Below the pieces are notes generated by a model that saw nothing but the letters and a program-made list of their open reading frames with translations, searched no databases and was not told the origin of the DNA. This document shows positions 30,103 to 41,650 of a stretch of DNA of 64,000 nt, one piece after another (position 1 is the first letter of the stretch; every line of letters begins with the position of its first letter). Source of the stretch: Malaya genurostris (lineage: Eukaryota > Arthropoda > Insecta > Diptera > Culicidae); assembly GCF_030247185.1 (NCBI RefSeq), contig NC_080571.1, positions 164,024,352 through 164,088,351 on the forward strand, written 5' to 3'. The translations under genes and the position numbers were made by a program.

Positions 30103-32058
30103 TCAATCCGTATACTTTTTCAATCGGTTATTGTGAACCTTTTCTAGTCTATTCCCATTATTTATAGTTGTTGTTTGCTCACTAGGAAGAGCAACTACTT
30201 CATACGGTCCTCTCCAAAGTGATTGCAATTTTTGTCCTGTGCCTGTGGGAATGGCTTTTACTAACACTAAGTCTCCCCACATTGGTTGCCATTCGTTCGA
30301 GTTTTTATCATACAACTCCTTACGTTTTTCTTTGGACTTAATTAAATTTTCTCAAGCCTGATGATGCAATCGCTTGAATGATGATCGCATCTCATTTCCG
30401 TAGTCTTCATAGTACATTCCATCATTGTTGTATTTGTAGACGGAGTTTGGGATGTTCGCCCGTCTTCCGTATAATAATTCAAACGGTGTATAACCCGTTG
30501 AGGAATTTACAGTGGTATTATATTCGAAACTGAAGAATGGGAGTAATTGATCCCATGTTTTCGGTTCGTTACCTACGTATTGTCTTAAATAGGTTTTTAG
30601 TTCCCTATTCGATCGTTCCACCAAGTTTGCTTGTGGATGATATGTACTCGTAGTAATTTTTTTAATTTTTTCATAAGAGAACTAACGAAATTGGTTCCAT
30701 TATCGGTTACCAATTCGGCGGGTGGTCCATATTTACACATATAATTATTCACGAAAGTTTGCGCAACCGTGGCACTCTCTTGATTTTCCATCGGTGCTAC
30801 AATTAGATATCTAGTCAGATCGTCTTGCATCACAAGTCCGTATCTGTTCCCCCATTCTGACTCGGGTATTACCACTATGTCCATATACAATTTCTCGAAC
30901 GGTTCGGACGATGTCGTGGTAATTCTCATTGGAATTTTGTTCGCTCGACCGATTTTGTTTTTCTGGCACGAGCTACATTGTTTAACATAATTTTCGATAT
31001 CCTTCCGCATATTAGTCCAATGGAATAGTGGACTCATTCTTTCCAACATCCGTTTGCTTCCAACATGTCCGCCTAGAGGAGCATCGTGGAATTCTTTCAA
31101 TATGGTTTCGCGTTCTTTTTCTGGCACCCACATCCTGTCTTTTTCCGGTGCATATAGGGTGAAAATTTTATCAATTTTCTCGGCAATGAATCTTAACACA
31201 TTTGCCTCAGGAGTTTTCTGCATGTTTCGAAAAGAGATAATTTGCATGTTCTTTGCATTTTTCAGGTCTTCAGGGCAGTTAGTGAATGCATCTACTAACC
31301 CATCTATTAGAATTTTTGTATCGGTTATTGATCTACTCGAGCCATTTAGAACCAATCCCCATATTTTACGATCTGGAATTGAAAATACTCTTCCATTTAG
31401 GTAGTCTTTTAAACCGTGTGGTAAGTGTATCAGCTCGGCTAGTTCTTTATATGCTGATCTACTGTTTAATATTACGAAAGTACCATCAAAATCACTTTCG
31501 TTAGTTTTTTGTTTTGAAAATTTCAGCAGATCAAATTTGATGTCATTGTTATTTATGCATATTTCATATTCTTCGAAATATGAGAGTGCTCCCAAATCAT
31601 CCTTTTCGTCCCATCCAAAATCGATGTTTTCTAATCCGTCCATGTGCGGATTCCATTCTGTCTTTTTTATATTTTAATAACGTAAACCTGCCTGATTCGT
31701 CTTTCAGTTGTTTTGGGGAAGTTGTTTTATTTTCCGCGTCTTTCCGCTTCGCAAGTTCATTTTTCTCTATTTGCTGCTGTTGACGCTTTTGCTGTCTAGT
31801 GACTATTGAAATAGGGTGTAAGGGCTCGGCCTGCTGGGGCAGTCTGGATAAAAAGTCTGCCACAACATTGTCTTTGCCTTGTTTATAGCGAATATCCATT
31901 TCCAACCCTTGAAGTATCAGACGTAAACGCGTTAGCGTAGGCGAAGTTTCTTTTAAATGCCATATTGAAATTAGCGGTCTATGATCAGTGTATACAATAA
32001 ATCTCTGATTATAAATGAAATTTTTGAAACGGTTCACTGCCCATACGATGGCTAACAA
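30103..32058 (-). pseudogene. Gypsy-1 pol, RNase H end and integrase (broken)
   Basis: Minus-strand order: RNase H tail (LLAIVWAVNRF, YTDHRPLISIW, DNVVADFLSRLP), an inter-domain region, an integrase zinc finger (H..H, CSSCQKNK), and a core with MDIVVIPE, VTDNGTNFVS and HPQANLVERSNRELKTY. A C-terminal module (GDLVLVKA...WRGPYEVVALP) ends at the stop 30103. Frame breaks near 31600-31640, 30620 and 30320-30350 divide it into four overlapping frames. Upstream coding is interrupted at 32059 by element B and resumes at 33525. Confidence 0.88.
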
Positions 32059-32062
32059 AAAC

Positions 32063-33524
32063 TTTTGTCGTGAATACGACTTACTTTACTATGGGGTGCC
32101 TTTTCAAAATTTATCCTCTGAGAGAGTGATAAGTTTTTGATCGTGAATATCTATTGTTGTATCTAATGAATCAACATAATTCTTGCGACATGCCATCGGA
32201 AATATGATCACAATTTTATGATAAAATTTTCAGTTTTGTGTCATAGTCTCAAATAATTCAAAATTAAACTTTTCTGAAATGTTTGGTATAAACGAGTATC
32301 GAAGAGGTTAATTCATATGGCGCGTTTGCCTTTCTCGTATTTTTAAAGCTCATAGCTCAGTGATCTGTGAAAGGATTTATATAATCTAACTACCAATAGA
32401 ATCGAAATTTTTCAATTTAAACGTGTATAGCAAAAGCATTTAAGTATTTCAATAGTACACTATTGAAAAACTTGTCTCATTTGATCCATGTCAACACCAG
32501 CCAATCAGAACGCGTTCTAAGGAAGAGAACGAAATATCTGCTGCTGTACAACAAATCGTCCGGGAAAAATGTTCCGAGAAGTGGTGAATATCGCAGTGAG
32601 TTCCTCAATTTGGTCCTTGTGAATGCTAGAAACCAATCCCGACAACATATTGATAGTTTCTTTCAATAAATTATGCAAATCCGAAATGAAATAATCGACA
32701 TTAAAATTCTATATGCGGCTATTTTTATAGCCGTTAGGACCGCCCATTAGTGAAAAAGCTACAAACGAAATCACATAAAAGGAAATCTCTTAACAAAAAT
32801 TCAATCAGTTTGGATTCTATCGCCACTGCGAGCAAATGTGTTTTGTGTCGTCTGCACAATTAGTTTCGCTTTCGACAAGAGCGATTACGTCACAGCTGCC
32901 AGTCATTAGCATTGATGAAAAAACAACGGTGGAGAGCATTGCACAAAATCAGCCGTTCTAATGGCTCTAAAAGTTTTCTAAAGAACTATTAGGATTTGTT
33001 GTTCGCAAATCGTAGGGAAATATCCTCAGTTTACTGCAAATCAAGAACAGTTTGCTTAGATTTGTGCACTTTTCGCTGTGTGAAACTCACAGTAAAGGAG
33101 ATCAAGTGAAGCCTTCTTTGTTTTTGCGAAAAATGTTCCAGAGTTTAATGTCGTAGAGAATTACGCAATTTGACCTTTCTGAATGCTAGAAACGAGTCCC
33201 TTCAGCATATTGATAGTTTCTTTCAATAAATTATGCAAATCCGAAATGAAATAATCAACATTAAAATTCTGAATGCGGATATTTTTATAGCCGTTAGGAC
33301 CGCCCATTAGTGAAAAAGCTACAAACGGAATCAGGTAGAAACAAGCCTCTCAATAAAAAGTGAAGCCTTCTTTGTTTTTGCGGAAAATGTGCAAAGGGGA
33401 ATGCTTGCATAATTCATACAATTGATCAACTAATTGATATTCGGAAGTGTTAAGGAACATGTCAGTTGTTTTCGTATTCACGACATCCAGTTATGTCTCT
33501 GACATTACCCACCCGCCTTTTTTT
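32063..33524 (+). mobile_element. TIR element 'B' (TGTCGTGAATACGA family)
   Basis: Inserted within the Gypsy-1 RNase H coding sequence, in a run of T. Left end TTTTGTCGTGAATACG, right end ...CGTATTCACGACATCC...CACCCGCCTTTTTTT. Its interior has ATGCAAAT octamers (about 32672, 33234) and GGCTATTTTTATAGCC, a hairpin resembling a decayed histone stem-loop. About 32640-32750 is repeated at 33190-33320. There is no transposase and no convincing coding sequence. Confidence 0.75.
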
Positions 33525-33587
33525 CTTAATCGTATGGTACTTTCTTTCAGCACCTACTAGACCTCTGCTTGCATATGAAATAGGCCT
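33525..33587 (-). pseudogene. Gypsy-1 RNase H fragment between two insertions
   Basis: About 21 codons on the minus strand read RPISYASRGLVGAERKYHTI, the typical segment between the first Asp block and the Glu of Ty3 RNase H. Element B is on one side, and on the other is a foldback end (CCCGAGCAGAG, 33588). It shows that 30103-32058 and 41651-43851 belong to one element. Confidence 0.85.
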
Positions 33588-34285
33588 CCCGAGCAGAGTG
33601 TGAGATCAAATTGAAAACTCATTTTGATGTTGTGATGTTCGCATTTATCGATTACTCAATTTGCTGCTGTTTTGGTCGTTTTAAGTGGCAAAACATCAAA
33701 ATCAAAAGCGAAAGCAAACTGAAATCTAAATAAGATATAGATTTTTTCTTGTTGATAGCAAAACTAGTTTTCAATTTGAAGTTATTATCACACAACGAAA
33801 ACTAAACTGGAATGCATAATCAGTTATTGATTTGCTTTAAAAAGACATTACTGAAAACAAACACGTCGCGAGCATAAGCTAAAAATAGATTGGGCAAAAG
33901 ACCCGGGATAGTATATCTTTAGGCGATATTTCTAGCAACAATAAAAAAAGCGTCAAAAGCACCAACACCTCCCACAGAGAAAGACTTGGGTTTCGAACCT
34001 AGGTGATTTGGATTCCGAACTCTCTGCGAATGCTATGGACTGTGACGTTAAGCTGTGAGTAGATGAAGAATTTTCGATCATATGACAAGCAGTGTTGATT
34101 CACAAAGCTGTATACAGGTAGTTTTAGCCGACGCACACTCGTTTCGTCGCATCCGTCCCGCAACCATCGTGAATGGAAGTGCGGCTATTTGATAAGTATG
34201 AAAATGTGCTCTTTGTCTTTCTCGTATCCAGAAACTGTAGCATATGAACATCATAACATCAAATTGAGTTATTTATTTGATCTCA
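33588..34285. mobile_element. Foldback-type element with CCCGAGCAGAG end
   Basis: The left end CCCGAGCAGAGTGTGAGATC... contains GTGAGATCAAATTGAAAACT, which returns inverted at about 33762-33793 and 34235-34285. The matching outer terminus CCCGAGCAAAG lies at 41650 on the minus strand. The whole 33588-41650 block therefore looks like one foldback insertion later expanded by other elements. Bases AG (minus strand) flank both sides, allowing Gypsy reading to resume. Confidence 0.6.
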
Positions 34286-34940
34286 CTCTACTCGAGTATG
34301 TAATCACTTTGAAATACGAATTTCTAGGCTCAGGAGAGCGAGCGCTTAGGTTTTACAGCAAAGGCTTACTGGAAACGTGAATTAGGAATCTGACAATAAG
34401 CAATCTCAGATCATATGTTATTTCGATTCCAAAAAAATATCTTACTTATTTCGACTAATTGGGACAATTAACGAGTATCTCACTTCTGCTCACAGACAGC
34501 ATCACACTGATTTAACAAATTTTTAATTCTTGTGTAGACTTAAATTCGGGATCATTCGATGAAGATTAATTTCGGAGCGAACATTAAGCAATTTATTTGC
34601 TTGCTTCAGATAAAATGGGTAAAACATAGATAAATCATGGAAATCTGATTATTTGGAAAATAGGGTTTTCGAATTAGTTCTCTAAGCTATATCTCTGAAA
34701 CATGATGATTTATAACGTCGTTGATTGGAGTTAATAAAATTCTTTGATTTGGTGGCGCTAAAATGCAGTCAAATATTCAAACTGTTTGGAGATGTTTTTA
34801 AAGGGTTGGGACAAAAAAAAGGGAGGGGGGGAGGTAGTTTGTGTGGTTATGAAAAAAAACACATAACTTGACGAGAATCGACACGTTTTGAAGATCATCG
34901 AAACATTTTGCATACCTTAGAATTGACGAGGGGTGAATGC
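34286..34940. other. No gene recognised
   Basis: AT-rich sequence with a G-run near 34820-34835. A 63-codon frame ending at 34380 has no domain and overlaps the foldback arm. Confidence 0.4.
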
Positions 34941-35862
34941 AGCAAGTGCCTTCGAAAATGGGGGTGTAATGTTTCCAATGTTATAACTCCGAAACAACTG
35001 AACGGATTGCTATCAAATTTAGCACAGATACTTCTTGCTCTTCAGAGATGGTCATAAGTGTATTTTTATGGGGAAGGAGGCCTAGCTAGGGTCTTTAACA
35101 GGAGATTAAACTCAAACATGCTAAGGATAAATTGTATATATGATCGAACATAACTCCAAAACAACTCAATTGATTATTAACATTCTTGGCACATGTAATT
35201 CTTGCTCTTCATAGGTTCTTATAGGAGATATTTTAATGAGGAGGGGGGTGGGAGAGGTGGTGGTTGCAGTAAGTGTTTGCTAACAGGGGGAATTTGAGTC
35301 AAAATGTTTCGAGTTTTACGAAATCGAAATTCCTCGACAGACACAGATATTTATTACAACTAAAAGATGATCGTAAGAATATTTATACGCGTGAAAAGAT
35401 AGCAAGTGTCTATTGAAGAAGCTCTCAGTTCAATTGTTCGTAAATATCGGAATAATTCCATAACAACTCAGTAAATTATCACCAAACTTGGTAGAGGTAC
35501 TTTTTGCAATTCAGAGGTGGTAATAAAATTGTTTTTTCTTGTCGAGATCAGATATTCATTGCACAGGTGAATAAAAGGTTGGAGTTTGTAGCAAGTGCCT
35601 CTAAAAAGAGGTTTATTGTTAAATTTATCTTATTTGACGACAAACGAGGGAAGCCGGAGGATATAGACTAGGCGAAAAGAGTCTGGAAAATCAATTTTCA
35701 TCCCCCCCTCTCATTTTTTGACGAGCACAGATACTTTTTACACTACTCAGAGGGCAGAGAGCTGTTGCAAGTTCACTAACAAAAGAGGAGTTTAATGTAA
35801 AATTCATTGGACGAGAAACGATACTTCTTGATTAATACAGATACTACCTTCACATCAAAATA

Positions 35863-36787
35863 CAGGGTGATTTTTTAAGAGCTTGAGAACTTTTTTAAAC
35901 AATAAAACGCATAAAATTTGCAAAATCTCATCGGTTCTTTATTTTAAACGTTAGATTGGTACATGACATTTACTTTTTGAAGATAATTTCATTTAAATGT
36001 TGACCGCGGCTGCGTCTTAGGTGGTCCATTCGGAAAGTCCGCTTTTTTATCGACAAATTTTGTTCAGCGATGAGGCTCATTTCTGGTTGAATGGCTACGT
36101 AAATAAGCAAAATTGCCGCATTTGGAGTGAAGAGCAACCAGAAGCCGTTCAAGAACTGCCCATGCATCCCGAAAAATGCACTGTTTGGTGTGGTTTGTAC
36201 GCTGGTGGAATCATTGGACCGTATTTTTTCAAAGATGCTGTTGGACGCAACGTTACAGTGAATGGCGATCGCTATCGTTCGATGCTAACAAACTTTTTGT
36301 TGCCAATAATGGAAGAACTGAACTTGGTTGACATGTGGTTTCAACAAGATGGCGCTACATGCCACACAGCTCGCGATTCTATGGCCATTTTGAGGGAAAA
36401 CTTCGGAGAACAATTCATCTCAAGAAATGGACCGGTAAGTTGGCCACCAAGATCATGCGATTTGACGCCTTTAGACTATTTTTTGTGGGGCTACGTCAAG
36501 TCTAAAGTCTACAGAAATAAGCCAGTAACTATTCCAGCTTTGGAAGACAACATTTCCGAAGAAATTCGGGCTATTCCGGCCGAAATGCTCGAAAAAGTTG
36601 CCCAAAATTGGACTTTCCGAATGGACCACCTAAGACGCAGCCGCGGTCAACATTTAAATGAAATTATCTTCAAAAAGTAAATGTCATGTACCAATCTAAC
36701 GTTTAAAATAAAGAACCGATGAGATTTTGCAAATTTTATGCGTTTTATTGTTTAAAAAAGTTCTCAAGCTCTTAAAAAATCACCCTA
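35863..36787 (+). mobile_element. DD41D mariner derivative with 178-bp inverted arms
   Basis: Flanked by TA (35861-35862, 36788-36789). Starts CAGGGTGATTTTTTAAGAGC and ends with its near-exact inverse. The arms run 35863-36041 and 36610-36787. The left arm is an inverted copy of the right end including the last ~23 codons of the transposase, which replaces the original N-terminal half. A deletion-inversion has made a foldback element. Confidence 0.85.
36021..36680 (+). pseudogene. DD41D transposase, C-terminal catalytic part
   Basis: The open frame gives 219 residues. Catalytic motifs: FSDEAHFWLNG (first Asp), FQQDGATCHTA (second Asp) and PPRSCDLTPLDYFLWGYVKS (third Asp in PLDY), with 41 residues between the second and third. 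This is the spacing of the rosa-like DD41D group of Tc1/mariner. The N-terminal DNA-binding domain is missing, so it cannot act alone. The first codons come from the inverted arm. Confidence 0.85.
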
Positions 36788-37010
36788 TAGATTGAAGGGT
36801 TATTTCAAGGAAGGAGTGTAGCAAGTGCCCCAAACATGGGAAGTATAAAGTGAATTGATCGCATTTTATGAAAAAATGACACTTCTTGACCAGTACTGCA
36901 TATTTCTAGCAACTAAGTAAGAATCACAAAAATGTTCACAAGAGGCAGGGAGAATAAATATTCTTAACCAAGGGAGGTAAAATTGATCTGAATTGACGAA
37001 GAAATCATAC

Positions 37011-37488
37011 AATAATGTGCATTTTTTTCATGTAAATTGAGAAAACTGTCGAACCGAGTTGATGAAAATAAGTTTACGATAACATTTGAATTAACTGAAT
37101 CGTTATTCTATAGAAAGAAATTGTTATCTAACGTAGTTATGAACAGCCTTTCGTTACCAAATAATTATTATCACAGTCTTGAGCGATTACGTGGAAATAG
37201 GTTGTGTTTCACTACGCTCTGAGTATTTCAATGGTCAGAACAATTCCAAAAATTGTTTTTGCGGCCTTGTATTTACGAAACATTTCCGAGCAACGCCGGA
37301 TAATTCAGCTAGTATGATATAAAGAAGAGCGTATTATTCAAAAAACTTGTTAGTTGATGCACGAAAAAACAATCACTTTGGCAATACCGATACTCGAATT
37401 CTGAACCACAGACAATAACGGTCAAAACATCAACCGAAAATAATAGTCAGAACATTTAACATCTTTTTTTTAACTAAACACGAAAACT
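37011..37488. other. No gene recognised
   Basis: AT-rich sequence with no domain or repeat seen, up to the Copia LTR. Confidence 0.4.
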
Positions 37489-37873
37489 GTTAGAGAATCT
37501 GATATTTAACGTATCCCACCAGAAGGAAATCGTTGACGTCAAATGTATTTTTGATATCAAGTTCCTGAAGAAGGTCTTTCTGTAGCTGACGATCAGCGAG
37601 ATGAGAATGCCCAAGCCGCTATTCGTCCTCGAAAGAGAATGATGGCTTTTGGCCGGATCTGGTGAAGGCTCAGTATGGCAGGAGTGTTGAACCACGTTGC
37701 CACGATCAACTCTAGAAGAGCAACGATAACAACATGCCATGGAAACTAATTGTGTCGTAGCAATATGTTAGTTATTAGTAACAAATAAAATTTTTCTCAT
37801 TAGTTGTCTGAAGCTCGTTCAAGCCAGACGTATTTTCTTTCTGATCCGATATTCCTGACTGAGTACTCGAACA
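37489..37873 (+). repeat. Putative 5' LTR of Copia element
   Basis: Begins TGTTAGAGAATC, ends CTCGAACA, directly before the primer site. Contains AATAAAAT near 37784. No second copy is in the window, so the borders rest on the TG...CA ends and the primer site. Confidence 0.6.
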
Positions 37874-37887
37874 GGTTATGGGCCCAG
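37874..37887 (+). other. Primer binding site of Copia element
   Basis: GGTTATGGGCCCAG matches the internal initiator-tRNA-Met fragment site used by Drosophila copia-type elements. Confidence 0.8.
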
Positions 37888-37955
37888 TACCAGTACAGGA
37901 GGATCAAATATAGAAGATTGAAGATCTAATCGTTTTCTGAAAAACCGTAAAAGTC

Positions 37956-40900
37956 GTGAAGCTCAAGATGGAGTGGGGAAAATTGCCGAAGCTGAATAAT
38001 TCCAATTATTCAGCATGGTCGTTCTCTGTACAAGCTTTATTGCGAAGGGAGCAGATTTGGAAGTTCATCGATCCAGGAGTTCCCCCGAATCCATTGACTG
38101 CTGCTTGGACAGAAGGTGATGAAAAGGCGCTGGCGACAATTCAATTAACAGTGGATGAGAGCCAATACTCTATTATTCGGAACAAACCGACAGCCAAGAC
38201 GACGTGGGATGCATTACAACAGCATCACAATAAAACTAGTTTGGGACAAAAAGTTACGCTGCTCAGGCTTATTACCAACCAGAATTACCGGATTGGAGGC
38301 AACATGGAGTTATACCTAGCTGATATAGAAAAACAGTATGCTAGGCTTGAGAACTCCGGATTTGAAATGAAGGAGTGTCTAAAGGTGGCATTTATACTAC
38401 GTGGACTTCCAGATTCTTTCAACCCTTTGACGACAGCATTGGAAGCTCGGAACGAGGATGAATTGACTCTCGAAATGGTGAAAATCAAGCTCATGGACGA
38501 GGCCGAGAAACAACCAAAGCAAAGAGGTGGTGGTATGGAAGAACTGGCACTGAAGATTAGTAACAATCAGAAGGTAATTAGCTGCTATTTTTGTGGAAAA
38601 CCGGGGCACCGGAAGCGAGAATGTAAGCTGTTTTTGGCGGAAAGAAATTCTGCAGGAAAAAATGAGAAGAAAAAACCTAAAGAAAAGGTAAAAACAGTGC
38701 GCGAAAACGACCAAAAGGAGTCGTTCACGTTTTTAGTATGTTCAAATCAACCAAATGCAAAGTCGTGGATAATTGATTCAGGTGCTACGTCTCATTTAGT
38801 GAAAGATCGTAATGCATTCGTACGGTTGGACAACAGTGCAAGACCAGTTATCTCGTCGGCGGATGGTAAAACCCTACGAACGGAAGGTATCGGCGACTGT
38901 GTGATTGAGTGCTTAATAAGTAGCGAAGAAAAAGTGACCATCACTTTAACAGGCGTTATTTTTGCTCCTGAGCTTGAGACTAACTTGATATCAGTCGCAA
39001 AATTGGCAGAAAAAGGTGTTAAAGCAGATTTCAATTCGAAGGGCTGTAAATTAATATATAATAAAAAGGTGATTGCAACTGCTGATCGAATTGGTGGTCT
39101 CTACTGGTTGAATGTCGCAGACGGACGTTCTCTCGTCGTGAACAACAAACAACACAATACCGATTGTCAGCACGTATGGCACCGACGACTTGGCCATCGC
39201 GATCCGAATGTTCTTGATGTCATTGAACGGAAGGGATTGGCGTCCGGTATTAATGTATCAAGCTGTAGACTTCGAATTACGTACAAATGCTGTATCGAAG
39301 GAAAAATGTCCCGTCCATCATTTCCTCAAGTAGCCGAGAAGACATCAAGAGAAATTCTCGACATAGTTCATAGCGACGTTTGCGGACCAATGACGGAGAC
39401 TCCTGGTGGTTGTAGGTATTATATGACCATGATAGATGACCATAGCAGATACACGGTGGTTTATTTTTTGAGAGAAAAATGCGAAGTTGAACAAAGAATT
39501 AAAGATTACGTACGATTTACAAAAACCCAATTCGGAAAGAAACCAAAAATTATTCGTTCGGACAGAGGTGGTGAGTACAGCAGTAAAAGTTTGCGCGAAT
39601 TTTACAAAGAAGAAGGAATTAAACCTGAATATACCGCTGGATACTCTCCTCAGCAGAACGGAGTAGCTGAAAGAAAAAATAGATCTTTGAACGAGATGGG
39701 ATTGTGCATGTTGTTGGATGCTGGTCTACCCAGACGATTTTGGGCAGAAGCAATAAATACATCAACTTATTTGCAAAACAGACTACCTTCTACAGCTATT
39801 ACGACAACGCCGTTCGAGATATGGTTTGGCAAAAAGCCTGACATGAAACATTTACGGATTTTTGGTTGTGAAGCGTTTGTTTGGACACCAGCTCAAAAAC
39901 GTAAAAAGTTTGATATAAAAGCGATGAAAATGACCTTTGTTGGCTACTCATCAGAGAACAAAGCGTACAGATTGCTCGATACGAAGACTGGAAATGTCGT
40001 TATCAGTCGTGATGTACGGTTCTTGGAACTTGAAGACGACAAATCATGTAGCGAAACAACTAGAGATGTGGAAATTGAGGCGGTAGCTGACTCAGAAGTA
40101 GCTGTTCAGTTGGAAGATCGATTAATCACCGAACAGGGAGAAAATGACAATCATCAATCAGAAGTTGTGGATGATCACGAACATTTACCTGAGATTACGC
40201 GACGATCCAGTAGACCAAACTTCGGTATTCCACCACAGAGATTCGGTACCATTGGATTGGCCCTATCACACGTAGAGCCAAAAACTTTTGCCGAGGCTAT
40301 CGAAAGTCCTGACCGTGACAAATGGAAGCTGGCAATGGAAGAAGAAATGGCTTCACATCGGGAAAACGGATCCTGGGAATTCACCAAGCTACCCCCGGAC
40401 CGTAAAGCTATCGGATGTAAGTGGGTCTACAAATGTAAGGAGGACGAAACAGGGAAGATAGTACGATTTAAAGCCAGATTAGTTGCTCAAGGTTTTCCCA
40501 GAAGTATGGAAGTGACTATGATCAGGTATTTGCTCCAGTAGTAAAACAAGCAACCTTTCGGACAGTGCTAGTGTTGACCAGTAGAAAACATATGTGTGTG
40601 AGACACATGGACATCAAAACAGCGTATTTATATGGAGAGCTTAAGGAGGAGATTTATATGAAGCAGCCTCCAGGATACTGTTGCAATGATCAAGAGACAG
40701 TTTGTCGGCTAAAACGGAGTTTATATGGTCTAAAGCAGGGCGCTCGTGTCTGGAACCAGCATATAAATAATGTACTACAGGATATTGGTTTCCAACGGTC
40801 GAATGCAGATCCCTGTCTCTACACGCGACAAATTGAAGGACGCCATACGTACATGTTAATTTACGTCGATGATATAATTGTGGTATGTCATCTCGAGGAT

Positions 40901-41300
40901 GAATATAAAGCGCTAGTAGGAGTTCTAAGAAGAAAACTCAGAATTGTGGAACTAGGAGAATTAAAGTTTTTCCTGGGGATTCACGTAAGAAAACATGTAG
41001 ACCAGTATATGCTAAGTCAGTCGTCTTACATTTCGAAACTTCTCGTGCGATTCAAAATGGAGAAATGCAAAATATCTAAAGTTCCTATGGCAAGTGGCTT
41101 TATACAACAAAAGGAGGAGGATAGCGACACTTTTTCGGAGAAGGATGTGTATCTCTTTTCTTTAATCACGGTTATGGTTCCGGACAACTCCCACAGGAAG
41201 CATTTTTGTAAAACGCAACATAGAATTAAAGGAATAATTGTTCCTTTAAAATTTATTTTTGCATTTCTGTATCGCCTAATGGAATTAGTCCTATCTTGAT
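37956..41300 (+). pseudogene. Copia Gag-Pol, one frameshift, 3' truncated
   Basis: The first frame (37956-40541) holds gag with a knuckle CYFCGKPGHRKREC (about residue 208), protease IIDSGATSHL (about 272), pre-integrase HRRLGH (about 405), integrase SDVCGPM, IRSDRGGEYSS and QNGVAERKNRS, and the RT start CKWVYKCKEDE. An extra base in TTTTCCCAG (about 40492-40499) shifts the frame. RT continues in the next frame to 41300 with DIKTAYLYGEL, GLKQGARVWN and LIYVDDIIVV. Coding ends before RNase H, where unrelated AT-rich sequence begins (about 41150). No 3' LTR is present. Confidence 0.92.
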
Positions 41301-41493
41301 GCAGTTATTAAGTTATTGGTTTTGAATAATCATTTTTGGAGTTTCCCAAAATATTTGCCTTGGAATAATTGTTCCTTTAAAATTTATTTTTGCATTTCTG
41401 TATCGCCTAATGGAATTAGTCCTATCTTGATGCAGTTATTAAGTTATTGGTTTTGAATAATCATTTTTGGAGTTTCCCAAAATATTTGCCTCC
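41231..41493. repeat. 131-bp tandem duplication at the Copia 3' break
   Basis: GGAATAATTGTTCC... at 41231-41361 is repeated at 41362-about 41491, nearly identical. It follows the truncated RT. Confidence 0.9.
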
Positions 41494-41650
41494 CAAGTTT
41501 TTTTTTTCTAAAAGTAACAGCAAAATGATAACATAATTAGATATCAATTGAAAAATTGATTAGCTGAGATCAAATTAAGATTTCGATGTGATGTTGCTAT
41601 CATAATAAGATTTAGATTTGCTCTCGTTTTGATGTTTGACTTTGCTCGGG
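41494..41650. mobile_element. Right arm of the foldback insertion
   Basis: Contains GAGATCAAATTAAGATTTCG. The terminus GACTTTGCTCGGG is the inverse of the CCCGAGCA end at 33588. The last codons of the Gypsy-1 frame to 41575 are translated from this arm and are not native. Confidence 0.6.

Larger units (their letters stand above)
34941..37010. repeat. Degenerate tandem repeat block, interrupted by DD41D element
   Basis: At least six diverged units begin with GCAAGTGCC-like sequence (34941, 35266, 35401, 35590, 35766, 36820). Most continue with 'ATAACTCC(G/A)AAACAACT' and '(GAT)ACTTCTTGCTCTTCA'-like blocks and a G-rich stretch. Unit length varies between about 130 and 330 bp. Non-coding, old satellite-like. 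Confidence 0.6.

Noticed and set aside
35863..37000. Long repeats that could be read as a CRISPR-like or direct-repeat array
   Set aside because: The genome is eukaryotic. The repeats are degenerate, of irregular length (130-330 bp), and interrupted by a mariner.
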